DNA of 6,704 nt from Deltaproteobacteria bacterium (lineage in GTDB: Bacteria > Desulfobacterota > Binatia > UBA9968): contig JAHKKJ010000197.1 in assembly GCA_020027655.1 (NCBI GenBank), positions 1 to 6,704 on the forward strand, written 5' to 3'. The notes beneath the pieces are model-generated. The model saw only the letters and a list, made by a program, of their open reading frames with translations, ran no database searches and was not told where the DNA came from. Of the stretch, positions 1 through 6,237 are shown one piece after another. The position numbers were made by a program, and so were the translations under genes. Each line of letters opens with the position of its first letter. The first letter of the stretch is position 1.

Positions 1-360
1 TACCACGTCTTCGATATAAGGATTCAGGCCGCGGTTTTCGTGAATGACCACCACGACGGGGAACTTGTCGCCGGTTGCGGGACGGGCGAGTAATCCCCGC
101 ATCGTACCATTAGACGAGTTACCCTTGGGCGATGGATACATCGTATACTCGGCCCTGATTCGTTTGTCGTCCTTGGCTACTTGCTGCGCCAGAGCATAAT
201 TGGGCCGGAGCATGTCCCACAACGCTGTCGCCGTCAGGCCGCCGATGGCGAACTTGGCAGCGCCATCTAAAAACTCGCGCCGGTTGATGCCGCCATGCAC
301 GTATCTGTGGAAAAGACTAAGCAGTTGGGGATCGAAATCACTGGCTTTTTTTCTTTCCAT
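1..360 (-). CDS. Dienelactone hydrolase family protein with Tat signal, N-terminal part (cut by window edge)
   Basis: The first 120 codons of a leftward gene run off the left edge with no stop. The ATG at 360-358 is preceded by AAGGAG (complement of 369-374) at 8 nt spacing, so the start is secure. The N-terminus reads as a Tat signal: twin arginines in NRREFL (residues 26-31), a hydrophobic stretch over about 33-51, and an Ala-x-Ala type site in YALAQQ (55-60), so the mature enzyme should be exported folded to the periplasm. Residues around 100-115 contain VVVVIHENRGLNPYIEDVV, the characteristic early alpha/beta-hydrolase block of YghX-type dienelactone hydrolases, where the oxyanion hole forms. 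The nucleophile and the Asp/His of the catalytic triad lie outside the window, so activity cannot be judged. The substrate is unknown; members of the family hydrolyse lactones or esters. It lies 85 bp downstream of the amidohydrolase gene in the same direction and may be co-transcribed with it. Confidence 0.88.
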   Translation of the reverse strand, partial: MERKKASDFDPQLLSLFHRYVHGGINRREFLDGAAKFAIGGLTATALWDMLRPNYALAQQVAKDDKRIRAEYTMYPSPKGNSSNGTMRGLLARPATGDKFPVVVVIHENRGLNPYIEDVV

Positions 361-445
361 AGAATTGACTCCTTTACGGTTAGTGAGCTCGGTTTGCACG
401 CTACCGGAAAGAGCGCTTCGGATCAATACTTCTTGGGCTCACTGG

Positions 446-2038
446 CTACACACCTACCTTCCCCGGCCCGTAAATGACTCTTCCCGGCCGCGCTCCGGTG
501 TGGTGACCGCCTTCAATGACCATAGTGCCATTGACGAGCACGTGATCGATACCTTTGGGATACTGTTTCGGATTTTCGTAGGTCGCCGTGTCCGCCACGG
601 TGTCCGGATCAAACACCACAACATCAGCCCAGTAGCCCTGTTTGAGCAGCCCTCGGTCTTTGAGGCCGAGAACCTGCGCCGGCAGCGACGTCATCTTGCG
701 GACCGCGTCTTCGAGTTGCAGCACTTTTTCTTCGCGGGTGTATTTGCCGAGCACCCGCGGATTGGTCCCAAAACTCCGCGGATGGGGCTTGCCGGGATAT
801 TTCAGGTTCAAGGCGCTACCGTCTGACCCTATAGAGATCCACGGCACCTGCATAACGGTTTTGACGTCATCCTCGGACATCGTGTGGTGCACGCCGTGGA
901 TAAACATCCCCTCTTCATAGATCATATCGAAACAGGTGCTGACCGGATCTTGTCTGCGGATTTTGGCGATCTCGGCGATGGTTTTACCCTCCAAAGGTTT
1001 CAGACTTTCTGTGTCCACCCGCGCCGCGACGATCCCTTCCCAACCGCCATGCTCGTTGACGTATTGATCGAACTCCGGATCCTTTATAACCCTTTCGCGG
1101 AACGTCGGGCTCTTGAATTGAGAAATCGTCTCATTCAAGGGCGCATCCTGAACCCAACGCGGAAACAACCGCCGCCACGGATGTTGCATCGCCGTGTAGG
1201 GATATTGGTTCGCGGTGATTTCCAGACCTTCGCGCCGAGCCTCTTCGATCTGTTCAATGACCTGGCGGACACGCCCCCAGTTGCTCTTGGCGCGCATCTT
1301 TAGGTGATAAACATGAATGGGAATGCCGGACTCACGGGCGATATGAAATGTTTTCGCCAACTCCTCCATGATATCGAAACCTTCGCTACCCAAGTGGACG
1401 CCGTAGTAACCGCCATAGCCCCGGACGACCTTGGCCATCTCGGTAACTTCGTCCGGATATTCCGGTCCCTTCGCGTGCCACGCAGCGGTAAGGCCGAGCG
1501 CGCCCTCTTCCATCGCTTGGGCGACGAGGCGATTCATCTTCTCCTGTTCCGCAGCATTCGCCGGCCGCTCGTCGAATCCCATGACGACACGCTTTACCTG
1601 TTGCGGCGAGACACCCGAGGCGACGTTGATCGATATGCCGCCCTTCATCACTGAGTTGAAGTAACCCGTAAACGTCTTCCAGTCGGTCTCGATGCCGTTA
1701 CGACGGCGGTGCTCAAGCCTATATTCTTCCAACACCGCGCCCTCCAAGGGCGCCACCGTCTGGCTTTCCCCGATGATGTCCAAGGTTACGCCCTGGCGAA
1801 CTTTACTCTCGGCGTTGCCGTCAGCAATCAACGGCTGATCACTGTGCGTGTGCATGTCGATGTAGCCGGGGGTGACGACCCGTCCTTTGGCGGAAATCGA
1901 TCGCTGCCCGGAGTCAGGATCTATTTTGCCAATGCCGGCAATCTTGCCGCCCTTTATTGCCACGTCGCCGTAGAACCACGGATTGCCTGTGCCATCGATC
2001 AGCCTGCCACCGTAAATCACGATATCGAACTCAGCCAT
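446..2038 (-). CDS. N-acyl-D-amino-acid deacylase-like amidohydrolase (D-aminoacylase family)
   Basis: A 530-residue metal-dependent amidohydrolase, the usual family length. The N-terminal beta-sandwich half begins FDIVIYGGRLIDGTG (4-18). The TIM barrel follows with HTH at 63-65 (metal ligands), His215 in YGVHLGSEG, His245 in VYHLK before NWG (spacing of 30, as between His220 and His250 of characterised D-aminoacylase), and the catalytic Asp406 in IGSDGS. The C-terminus closes the sandwich with GYWADVVVFDPDTV. Where classical D-aminoacylases have a Cys ligand in GNC, this protein has GES with Glu91, so it belongs to a Glu-bearing branch. The Arg usually following the His215 motif is also absent, so the true acyl-amino-acid or cyclic-amide substrate is open. 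I chose the ATG at 2038 because family homology begins there and GGAGG (complement of 2043-2047) precedes it, although the spacing is a short 4 nt. In-frame ATG at 2050 and TTG at 2065 are alternatives. No signal peptide is seen, so it is probably cytoplasmic. Confidence 0.9.
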   Translation of the reverse strand: MAEFDIVIYGGRLIDGTGNPWFYGDVAIKGGKIAGIGKIDPDSGQRSISAKGRVVTPGYIDMHTHSDQPLIADGNAESKVRQGVTLDIIGESQTVAPLEGAVLEEYRLEHRRRNGIETDWKTFTGYFNSVMKGGISINVASGVSPQQVKRVVMGFDERPANAAEQEKMNRLVAQAMEEGALGLTAAWHAKGPEYPDEVTEMAKVVRGYGGYYGVHLGSEGFDIMEELAKTFHIARESGIPIHVYHLKMRAKSNWGRVRQVIEQIEEARREGLEITANQYPYTAMQHPWRRLFPRWVQDAPLNETISQFKSPTFRERVIKDPEFDQYVNEHGGWEGIVAARVDTESLKPLEGKTIAEIAKIRRQDPVSTCFDMIYEEGMFIHGVHHTMSEDDVKTVMQVPWISIGSDGSALNLKYPGKPHPRSFGTNPRVLGKYTREEKVLQLEDAVRKMTSLPAQVLGLKDRGLLKQGYWADVVVFDPDTVADTATYENPKQYPKGIDHVLVNGTMVIEGGHHTGARPGRVIYGPGKVGV

Positions 2039-2083
2039 TACGCCTCCCATCAGTTGCGTGCTCAAGCCCGTATATCACTGGCG

Positions 2084-2112
2084 ATAAGACGACTACAACT
2101 GTTCCTATTCAA
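2084..2112 (-). promoter_or_regulatory. Candidate sigma70 promoter for the amidohydrolase gene
   Basis: On the minus strand TTGAAT (complement of 2107-2112) is followed after exactly 17 nt by TCTTAT (complement of 2084-2089). Each box matches its consensus at 4 of 6 positions. Transcription would begin near 2077, giving an untranslated leader of about 40 nt before the ATG at 2038. It lies in the 140 bp divergent region shared with the membrane-protein gene, for which I could not find an equally good promoter. This is a motif match only. Confidence 0.3.
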
Positions 2113-2178
2113 TAATTGCACCGACAATGAACGAGACAGAGGCTTCAAGAGTGTGGTAAACAATTCCGAGGTGAAGCC

Positions 2179-2724
2179 ATGATTCGACCCGAGTTCAGAA
2201 AACTCCTCATGGACCAGCGCGGAGCGGCCGTCATTCTCTGGAGCTTTTTCATGATCTCCATCGTGATTTACATCGTGATCGCCGAAAACGTGCTGGCCAA
2301 TTCGAAGTATGCTCAGGGTCTGTCTTTCGCCGAAACAGCGAGAATAGTGCTTTGGTTTCTCGTATTGGTCGATCTTGGCTACTACTTTTTCTGGAAGAAG
2401 CGCTATCTCGCGCCGCAGGCAATTCTGCACAACTCTCAGAAGACAAAACTTTTTAGAGCTTTGCAAGAATACAAAGGGTCCGTTGAAGAGCGCGCCGCAG
2501 CGGTCGTATCCACTTTCGTAACGCGGAAGGTCGTTATTTTCGCAATCATCGAAGCCATCGCGGTATATGGCTTGGTTTTGGCTATCGTCGGTCGCTATCT
2601 TTTGGATCAGTATCTGCTTTCAGCTTTAAGTCTAGCTTTGTTAACTCTTGAATACCCAACGGAGCGTTTCCTCGAAAAGCTCGTGCGAGAAGCCGAAGGA
2701 TCTCCGCCGCAAACCGGGCGTTAA
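2179..2724 (+). CDS. Four-helix integral membrane protein of unknown function
   Basis: A 181-residue protein that I do not recognise. The start at ATG 2179 is well supported by GAGGTGA at 2168-2174, a near-perfect match to the 16S tail with 4 nt before the ATG. Four hydrophobic segments are visible at about residues 15-35, 54-72, 118-138 and 140-158, arranged as two hairpins. They are joined by a charged loop of about 45 residues (73-117) containing KKRYL and several Lys/Glu residues. There is no cleavable signal peptide; the first helix is an uncleaved anchor preceded by FRKLLMDQRGAA. The third helix carries an acidic residue in IIEAIAVYGLVLAIVG (Glu125), a pattern resembling the ion-binding helix of ATP-synthase c subunits. 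The tail after 158 is short and charged. It is transcribed away from the amidohydrolase and converges on aat with a 22 bp gap, so it appears to be a single-gene unit. Cellular role unknown. Confidence 0.8.
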   Translation: MIRPEFRKLLMDQRGAAVILWSFFMISIVIYIVIAENVLANSKYAQGLSFAETARIVLWFLVLVDLGYYFFWKKRYLAPQAILHNSQKTKLFRALQEYKGSVEERAAAVVSTFVTRKVVIFAIIEAIAVYGLVLAIVGRYLLDQYLLSALSLALLTLEYPTERFLEKLVREAEGSPPQTGR

Positions 2725-2746
2725 GCGGCGCTACAGGTTAAACTGC

Positions 2747-3433
2747 TTAAGGATCGATGCGCCATCTTCCCCGCCTGGTCGGATGACGCAGGGCTGACTG
2801 CAATCGTTTGAGAAATATTCGCCGCGGTAGCTCTTTGGCGCCAAGCCTGACCATGTGTTCCGTCGTCATCTGCGAGTCGATGAAGTGAAAGTCCCAGCGC
2901 TTTAACCTCTCGACGAGAGTTGCGAGAGCGACTTTTGACGCATCGGTCTTCAAATGAAACATCGATTCGCCAAAGAAACACTTGCCTAATGAGACACCGT
3001 AGAGCCCACCGGCCAGTTGCCCGCCGAACCAAGTTTCGACGGAATGGGCATATCCCAGACCATGGAGATTGATATAGGCCTCCTGCATCTCTGCCGTGAT
3101 CCAGGTACCGTTCTGCGCTTCGCGCGGCACCACCGCGCAGGCCTGAATGACCTCTTCAAATGCGTGATCGAACGTGACCTGAAAAACTCCCTTTTTGAGG
3201 GTCTTACCTAGACTCCGCGAAATTTTGAAATCCTTAAGATCGAGGATCAACCGCGGGTCAGGTGACCACCAAAGGATGGGTTGGTCATCCGAATACCAAG
3301 GAAATATTCCCACGCGATAGGCCTCCAGCAACCTCTCATTGGACAGGTCTCCGCCGACGGCGAGCAAGCCGCTCGGATCGGCATAGTCCGGCGGTGGGAA
3401 AACCGGCTCGTCTACCAATCGAAATATCGGCAT
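2747..3433 (-). CDS. aat: Leucyl/phenylalanyl-tRNA--protein transferase
   Basis: A 228-residue full-length Aat. The enzyme transfers Leu or Phe from aminoacyl-tRNA to proteins with an N-terminal Arg or Lys, marking them for ClpS/ClpAP degradation in the cytoplasm (bacterial N-degron pathway). The sequence shows the family blocks in order: FPPPDYADPSGLLAVGGDL (12-30), YRVGIFPWY (39-47), WWSPDPR (55-61), NGTWIT followed by AYINLHGLGYAHSVE (108-133), GGLYGVSLGKCFFGESMF (142-159) and FIDSQ (184-188). Glu156 and Gln188 fall at exactly the numbers of the catalytic residues described for the E. coli enzyme, so it should be active. The ATG at 3433 is the only possible start, because an in-frame TAG lies at 3445-3443. 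The AGGAGG site (complement of 3447-3452) is strong but 13 nt from the ATG, longer than ideal. The partner genes clpS and clpA, often linked to aat, are not in the window. It is divergent from the VOC gene. Confidence 0.97.
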   Translation of the reverse strand: MPIFRLVDEPVFPPPDYADPSGLLAVGGDLSNERLLEAYRVGIFPWYSDDQPILWWSPDPRLILDLKDFKISRSLGKTLKKGVFQVTFDHAFEEVIQACAVVPREAQNGTWITAEMQEAYINLHGLGYAHSVETWFGGQLAGGLYGVSLGKCFFGESMFHLKTDASKVALATLVERLKRWDFHFIDSQMTTEHMVRLGAKELPRRIFLKRLQSALRHPTRRGRWRIDP

Positions 3434-3483
3434 CGGGTTATTCTAACCTCCTACCGGTCGTTTTTCACGCCCGGTTTAGTGGC

Positions 3484-3512
3484 TTGCAAAACCACCCTTT
3501 CGCGCCTATCCT
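3484..3512 (+). promoter_or_regulatory. Candidate sigma70 promoter for the VOC gene
   Basis: TTGCAA at 3484-3489 and TATCCT at 3507-3512 are separated by exactly 17 nt, each matching consensus at 4 of 6 positions. Transcription would start near 3519, giving a leader of only about 20 nt before the ATG at 3540. The spacer and initially transcribed region are overlaid by the TTTCGCG/CGCGAAA inverted repeat, which raises the plausibility that this is a controlled promoter. Motif evidence only. Confidence 0.35.
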
Positions 3513-3529
3513 TTTGATGCTTCGCGAAA
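3498..3529. promoter_or_regulatory. Inverted repeat TTTCGCG/CGCGAAA, possible operator or RBS-masking hairpin
   Basis: The arms TTTCGCG (3498-3504) and CGCGAAA (3523-3529) are perfect 7-bp complements separated by 18 nt. With one bulged A the pairing extends by two G-C pairs into the Shine-Dalgarno GG at 3531-3532. The right arm sits inside the self-palindrome TTCGCGAA (3521-3528), and TTCGCG recurs as a direct repeat 22 bp apart, about two helical turns. The left arm lies between the candidate -35 and -10 and the right arm just after the predicted transcription start. It could be bound by a dimeric repressor or fold in RNA to hide the ribosome binding site. Chance cannot be excluded. Confidence 0.45.
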
Positions 3530-3539
3530 AGGAAACACT

Positions 3540-3908
3540 ATGTTTAAGCGCATCGACCATGTTGCTATTCACGTCACCGACCTCGACCGCTCCGTTGTAT
3601 TCTACGAAAAGCATTTTGGCTTTAAAAAATACTTTCAACACGCGGCGACGGGTGGATTGCAGATCGCCTATCTGAAACTCGGCGATACCGTCTTGGAACT
3701 GACACACAAAACAGACGGCGCGATGTCAGGCTTTCACTTTTGCCTGGAAACCGACAATTTTGACGAAACGGTATACAAGTTGCAGAAAGATGGCGTACAA
3801 TTAATCCGCGCGCCCCACGACACCGCCGCACGCGAGCCCAGAGAAAATGGCTGGCGCCGCGTTGTTTTCGGCGGCCCGGATGGGGAGCAGATTGAACTAA
3901 GAGGATAA
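3540..3908 (+). CDS. VOC / glyoxalase-bleomycin resistance-dioxygenase superfamily protein
   Basis: A 122-residue single-domain vicinal oxygen chelate protein, with the two beta-alpha-beta-beta-beta modules visible at about 1-55 and 62-121. The typical opening IDHVAIHVTDLDRSVVFYEKHFGF (5-28) and closing FGGPDGEQIEL (110-120) are present. The four metal-binding positions of glyoxalase-I-type enzymes are all filled: His7, Glu53 (VLEL), His66 (GFHF) and Glu119 (IEL). It is therefore probably a metal enzyme rather than a binding-only relative. Lactoylglutathione lyase or methylmalonyl-CoA-epimerase-like activities are possible, but the substrate cannot be read from the sequence. The start ATG follows AAAAGGAAA (3527-3535). 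The gene is divergent from aat and lies 53 bp before the CPCC protein gene, with which it may be co-transcribed. The inverted repeat upstream suggests regulation. It should act in the cytoplasm as a dimer, as is usual for this fold. Confidence 0.92.
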   Translation: MFKRIDHVAIHVTDLDRSVVFYEKHFGFKKYFQHAATGGLQIAYLKLGDTVLELTHKTDGAMSGFHFCLETDNFDETVYKLQKDGVQLIRAPHDTAAREPRENGWRRVVFGGPDGEQIELRG

Positions 3909-3961
3909 GGCGTGAGCCCGCGCCCGCCTATTGCTTCGAGCCTCTCGGATGGGAGTTAAAA

Positions 3962-4270
3962 ATGTCTGAAAAAGAGAATTCAACTATAGTCGTTACTTGT
4001 CCTTGCTGCAGCGCGACGTTAACCATCGACCCGACCCTGTCGGCGGTATTGAACCACAAGCTGCCGGCAAAGCCGCAACTCATCGCCGAGTTAAAAAACG
4101 CCGCCCAATTTGTCAAAGAAGAAGCCACCCGCCGCGACGAGAAATATCAGCACATCGTCGAAGCAGAGAAGAATAAATCGAAGGTGCTGGAGGCGAAATT
4201 CCAGGAACTACTCAAGAAGGCCAAAGAAGAGCCGATCACCAAGCCGCTCAAGGATATCGACATAGACTAG
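3962..4270 (+). CDS. Small CPCC zinc-knuckle / coiled-coil protein
   Basis: A 102-residue hydrophilic protein. The N-terminus VVTCPCCSATLTIDPTL (10-26) has three cysteines in a CPCC cluster followed by short beta-strand-like residues, resembling half of a zinc ribbon. Residues about 38-92 are rich in Glu, Lys and Ala (KEEATRRDEKYQHIVEAEK and following) with few helix breakers, and should form a long helix or coiled coil. The end is acidic (DIDID). Only one cysteine cluster is present, so a full four-ligand site would need dimerisation, which the coiled coil could provide. I know small bacterial proteins of this layout but no assigned function. The ATG at 3962 has GGGAG (3951-3955) at 6 nt spacing. 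It follows the VOC gene on the same strand and converges, with a 13 bp gap, on the 198-aa gene. Function unknown. Confidence 0.82.
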   Translation: MSEKENSTIVVTCPCCSATLTIDPTLSAVLNHKLPAKPQLIAELKNAAQFVKEEATRRDEKYQHIVEAEKNKSKVLEAKFQELLKKAKEEPITKPLKDIDID

Positions 4271-4283
4271 TGCTTGCAAAGGC

Positions 4284-4880
4284 TTAGCTGTTAACCCTCC
4301 TGCGTGCCATCTCAACCATCCGTCGTTGGGACTCATTCATGAGTTCCGGATATTGGATTTTGTCAGCTAACGCAATCACCTCAGCATATCGCTTCTCCTG
4401 AAATAGTGATCGCAATTCCTCTAGACACCTCGTGTCACCAGTGTAACTCATCATTAGTTGCTGTGACTTTTGAGCATCGCAAGTTGCCTCGTTTTCTGCG
4501 GCCTGCACGAGGATATGTGCGTCGCCACTGAGAAAATCATCAGCGTACCCGAGGTCGTGAGCCAGATCGTGAAAGCCGTCTAGGTAGCCGAATGAGAAGC
4601 CAGGATAGCGGTTGTTTCTCCATCGCCCTAATTCTTTCATGTAAGCTTCGTGCGAGGCTTTTTTTCCTAAAGCATGATAAGTCACAAGCCCTAAGCTGAA
4701 CCGATAGTGGAACTCAAGGCGGCGGTCACCACGAACAAATTCAGCCCACGCGAAAAAGCCCCCGGCACCTTTCCCCTCATCGCGGAATTCGAATCGGAAA
4801 CCATGTGGTGACAGCACGGGCTCCAGAATCGCTGCCCCAGCGAGGAGGATTTCTTTTGGAGTCGATGTCGGGGATGTCAT
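4284..4880 (-). CDS. Hypothetical protein with GxGGxFA...RRLEFHYRxSLGLVTYH motif
   Basis: A 198-residue soluble protein with no signal peptide or membrane helix; I cannot assign a function. The N-terminal half (about 18-81) has the look of a conserved alpha/beta domain: an initial helix, GFRFEFRDEGKGAGGFFAW (27-45), then paired strands FVRGDRRLEFHYRFSLG (48-64) and LVTYHALG, ending with SHEAYM (76-81). The middle (about 102-111, GFHDLAHDLG) and the C-terminal third (about 150-198) read as helices. The motif set recalls small bacterial proteins that I have seen only as hypothetical, possibly near DUF4304-like folds, but this is not secure. The ATG at 4880 is the only normal in-frame start after a stop at 4901-4899; there is no clear Shine-Dalgarno site, so translation may be weak. 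It is somewhat more AT-rich than the flanking metabolic genes. It converges on the CPCC gene and diverges from the dehydrogenase. Confidence 0.72.
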   Translation of the reverse strand: MTSPTSTPKEILLAGAAILEPVLSPHGFRFEFRDEGKGAGGFFAWAEFVRGDRRLEFHYRFSLGLVTYHALGKKASHEAYMKELGRWRNNRYPGFSFGYLDGFHDLAHDLGYADDFLSGDAHILVQAAENEATCDAQKSQQLMMSYTGDTRCLEELRSLFQEKRYAEVIALADKIQYPELMNESQRRMVEMARRRVNS

Positions 4881-5141
4881 GTTGCAGCTAATTAGTGACT
4901 ATTACCTTCATTGATTCCAAGGGTCCGCAACAATTCTATGGTGATTCTCATACGCTGGCAAGAAAAACATAAATTTGGGAGCTACGGTAGATCAACGATT
5001 AGAATGAGCCAGGAACGTAAAAAGAAACCAAAAGCGTGTGTGAAAAAGATCGCCACTTATGCAGCGAGCGCGGACGCGAACCGGTTTAGGTCGACAACGA
5101 TTTGGCTTCAAAAGTAAGGCCGAGAGGAATACATTGACATC
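4881..5141. other. Divergent intergenic region, no convincing gene
   Basis: This 261 bp stretch lies between the starts of the leftward 198-aa gene and the rightward dehydrogenase and should hold promoters for both, though I found no clear -35/-10 pair. It contains an open frame ending at 5117 whose only ATG with coding-like content is at 5004, giving a 37-residue Lys-rich peptide (MSQERKKKPKACVKK at its start). That ATG has no Shine-Dalgarno site, so I do not call a gene. No tRNA or repeat was seen. Confidence 0.5.
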
Positions 5142-6149
5142 ATGCGCGCGATGCTTTTTGAAAAAGTTGGACAGCCTTTGCGGAAGGCCGAGTTGCCAGT
5201 GCCGAAGCCCGACGCGGGGAAAGTTCTAATCCGCGTTCGGGCCTGCGCGGTGTGTCGAACTGATCTCCATGTTGTGGACGGGGAGTTGACCCAGCCGAAA
5301 CTCCCATTGATACCCGGCCATGAAATTGTCGGCACTGTGGCAGAAACAGGCGCAGGTGCCGACCGCTTTGAGATCGGCGATCGTGTCGGTATTCCGTGGC
5401 TTGGTTGGACCTGTGGCGAGTGCTCTTATTGTCTCTGGGGACGGGAGAATCTTTGCGATAAAGCGCGCTTTACCGGCTATACCATCGATGGCGGTTATGC
5501 AGATTATACGGTTGCGGATCAGCGCTTTTGTTTCCCGATCCCGGATTTCTACGGCGATGCAGAAGCCGCTCCACTGCTGTGCGCCGGTTTGATCGGATAC
5601 CGCAGCTTAGTTAAGGCGGGCGATGGAAAACGTCTTGGAATCTACGGCTTTGGCGCGGCGGCACATATCGTCGCTCAGGTTGCGCGCTACCAGAACCGTG
5701 AGATCTATGCTTTCACCCGGCCGGGCGACAAAGAAGCGGAAAAGTTTGCGCTCGAACTCGGCGCTGTTTGGGCTGGCGGGTCAAACGAGCTCCCACCAGT
5801 GAAACTAGACGCGGCGATTATTTTTGCTCCGGTGGGCGCCCTCGTTCCGCAGGCCCTAAGGGCCGTCGGGAAAGGTGGAAAGGTAGTCTGCGGCGGCATT
5901 CACATGAGCGACATCCCCTCATTTCCTTACGAAATCTTATGGGAGGAACGGTCCATCTGTTCGGTAGCTAATCTAACGCGGCAGGATGGTGAGGAGTTTT
6001 TCGCTCTGGCATTGCGGGTTTCCGTGCGCACGGAAGTTCAAACTTTTCCATTGGAAGAGGCCAATGAAACGTTGGCTCGCCTGCGCTCGGGCAAGGTTCA
6101 AGGGGCAGCAGTGTTAGTAACGGATGCGAGACAGAAAGTAGTAAGATGA
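5142..6149 (+). CDS. Zinc-dependent medium-chain alcohol dehydrogenase
   Basis: A complete 335-residue MDR-superfamily NAD(P)-dependent dehydrogenase, oxidising alcohols or reducing aldehydes. The catalytic zinc ligands are Cys38 (in CAVCRTDLH), His60 with Glu61 (PGHE) and Cys147 (PLLCAG). The structural zinc lobe has all four cysteines at 91, 94, 97 and 105. The Rossmann glycine motif is YGFGAAAHI (167-175), followed by the second strand ending FTRPGD near 189-194; no acidic residue follows that strand, so NADP(H) use is possible. The CRTDLHVVDGEL and GFGAAA pattern matches the cinnamyl-alcohol-dehydrogenase-like bacterial AdhA group (CAD2-like). The ATG at 5142 gives the usual N-terminus MRAMLFEKVG; an ATG three codons later is an alternative. 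The AGAGGA site (5123-5128) is 13 nt away, so initiation may be modest. The gene stands alone on its strand and is followed by a strong hairpin. The physiological substrate is not evident from its neighbours. Confidence 0.95.
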   Translation: MRAMLFEKVGQPLRKAELPVPKPDAGKVLIRVRACAVCRTDLHVVDGELTQPKLPLIPGHEIVGTVAETGAGADRFEIGDRVGIPWLGWTCGECSYCLWGRENLCDKARFTGYTIDGGYADYTVADQRFCFPIPDFYGDAEAAPLLCAGLIGYRSLVKAGDGKRLGIYGFGAAAHIVAQVARYQNREIYAFTRPGDKEAEKFALELGAVWAGGSNELPPVKLDAAIIFAPVGALVPQALRAVGKGGKVVCGGIHMSDIPSFPYEILWEERSICSVANLTRQDGEEFFALALRVSVRTEVQTFPLEEANETLARLRSGKVQGAAVLVTDARQKVVR

Positions 6150-6190
6150 ATGACAGCGCACCACGAGCGAGCCCTTGACCCCTATCTTGA

Positions 6191-6213
6191 TCTTTCCCCT
6201 CAAAGGGGGAAGA
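6191..6213. terminator. Strong hairpin between convergent genes, possible bidirectional terminator
   Basis: CTTTCCCCT (6192-6200) pairs with AAGGGGGAAG (6203-6212) as a 9-bp stem with one G-U pair and a three-base loop; an outer T-A pair at 6191/6213 extends it to 10 bp. It lies 42 bp after the dehydrogenase stop and 25 bp after the HicB-like stop on the other strand, where a shared terminator is expected. Neither side is followed by a clear run of T, so it may be factor-dependent termination or 3'-end protection rather than a classical intrinsic terminator. Confidence 0.5.
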
Positions 6214-6237
6214 AAACTAATCGGAGCGGTCGCTAAA

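Noticed and set aside
200..1664. Several rightward frames of 60-208 codons opposite the two leftward hydrolase genes
   Set aside because: They lie antisense to genes with clear family motifs and have no domains, ribosome sites or coherent composition of their own.
2039..2065. Longer amidohydrolase N-terminus from TTG 2065 or ATG 2050
   Set aside because: The extra residues precede the conserved family start, and the GGAGG site points to the ATG at 2038.
2062..2466. Leftward 134-codon frame opposite the membrane protein gene
   Set aside because: It is a shadow of the rightward gene, which has a strong ribosome site and coherent membrane helices; the antisense product has no domain pattern.
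2721..2750. TTAAGC/GCTTAA inverted repeat spanning the convergent stops of the membrane gene and aat
   Set aside because: Only six A/T-rich base pairs around an 18-nt gap, and both arms largely consist of the stop codons themselves; likely chance.
3908..3947. Short inverted repeats after the VOC gene (AGGCG/CGCCT and CGAG/CTCG)
   Set aside because: Stems of four or five base pairs with no T run; too weak to call a terminator, and the next gene on the same strand may be co-transcribed.
4911..5117. Rightward 68-codon frame upstream of the dehydrogenase, with a possible 37-residue Lys-rich peptide from ATG 5004
   Set aside because: It needs a TTG start or an ATG without any Shine-Dalgarno site, has no recognisable motif, and lies where promoters for two divergent genes are expected.
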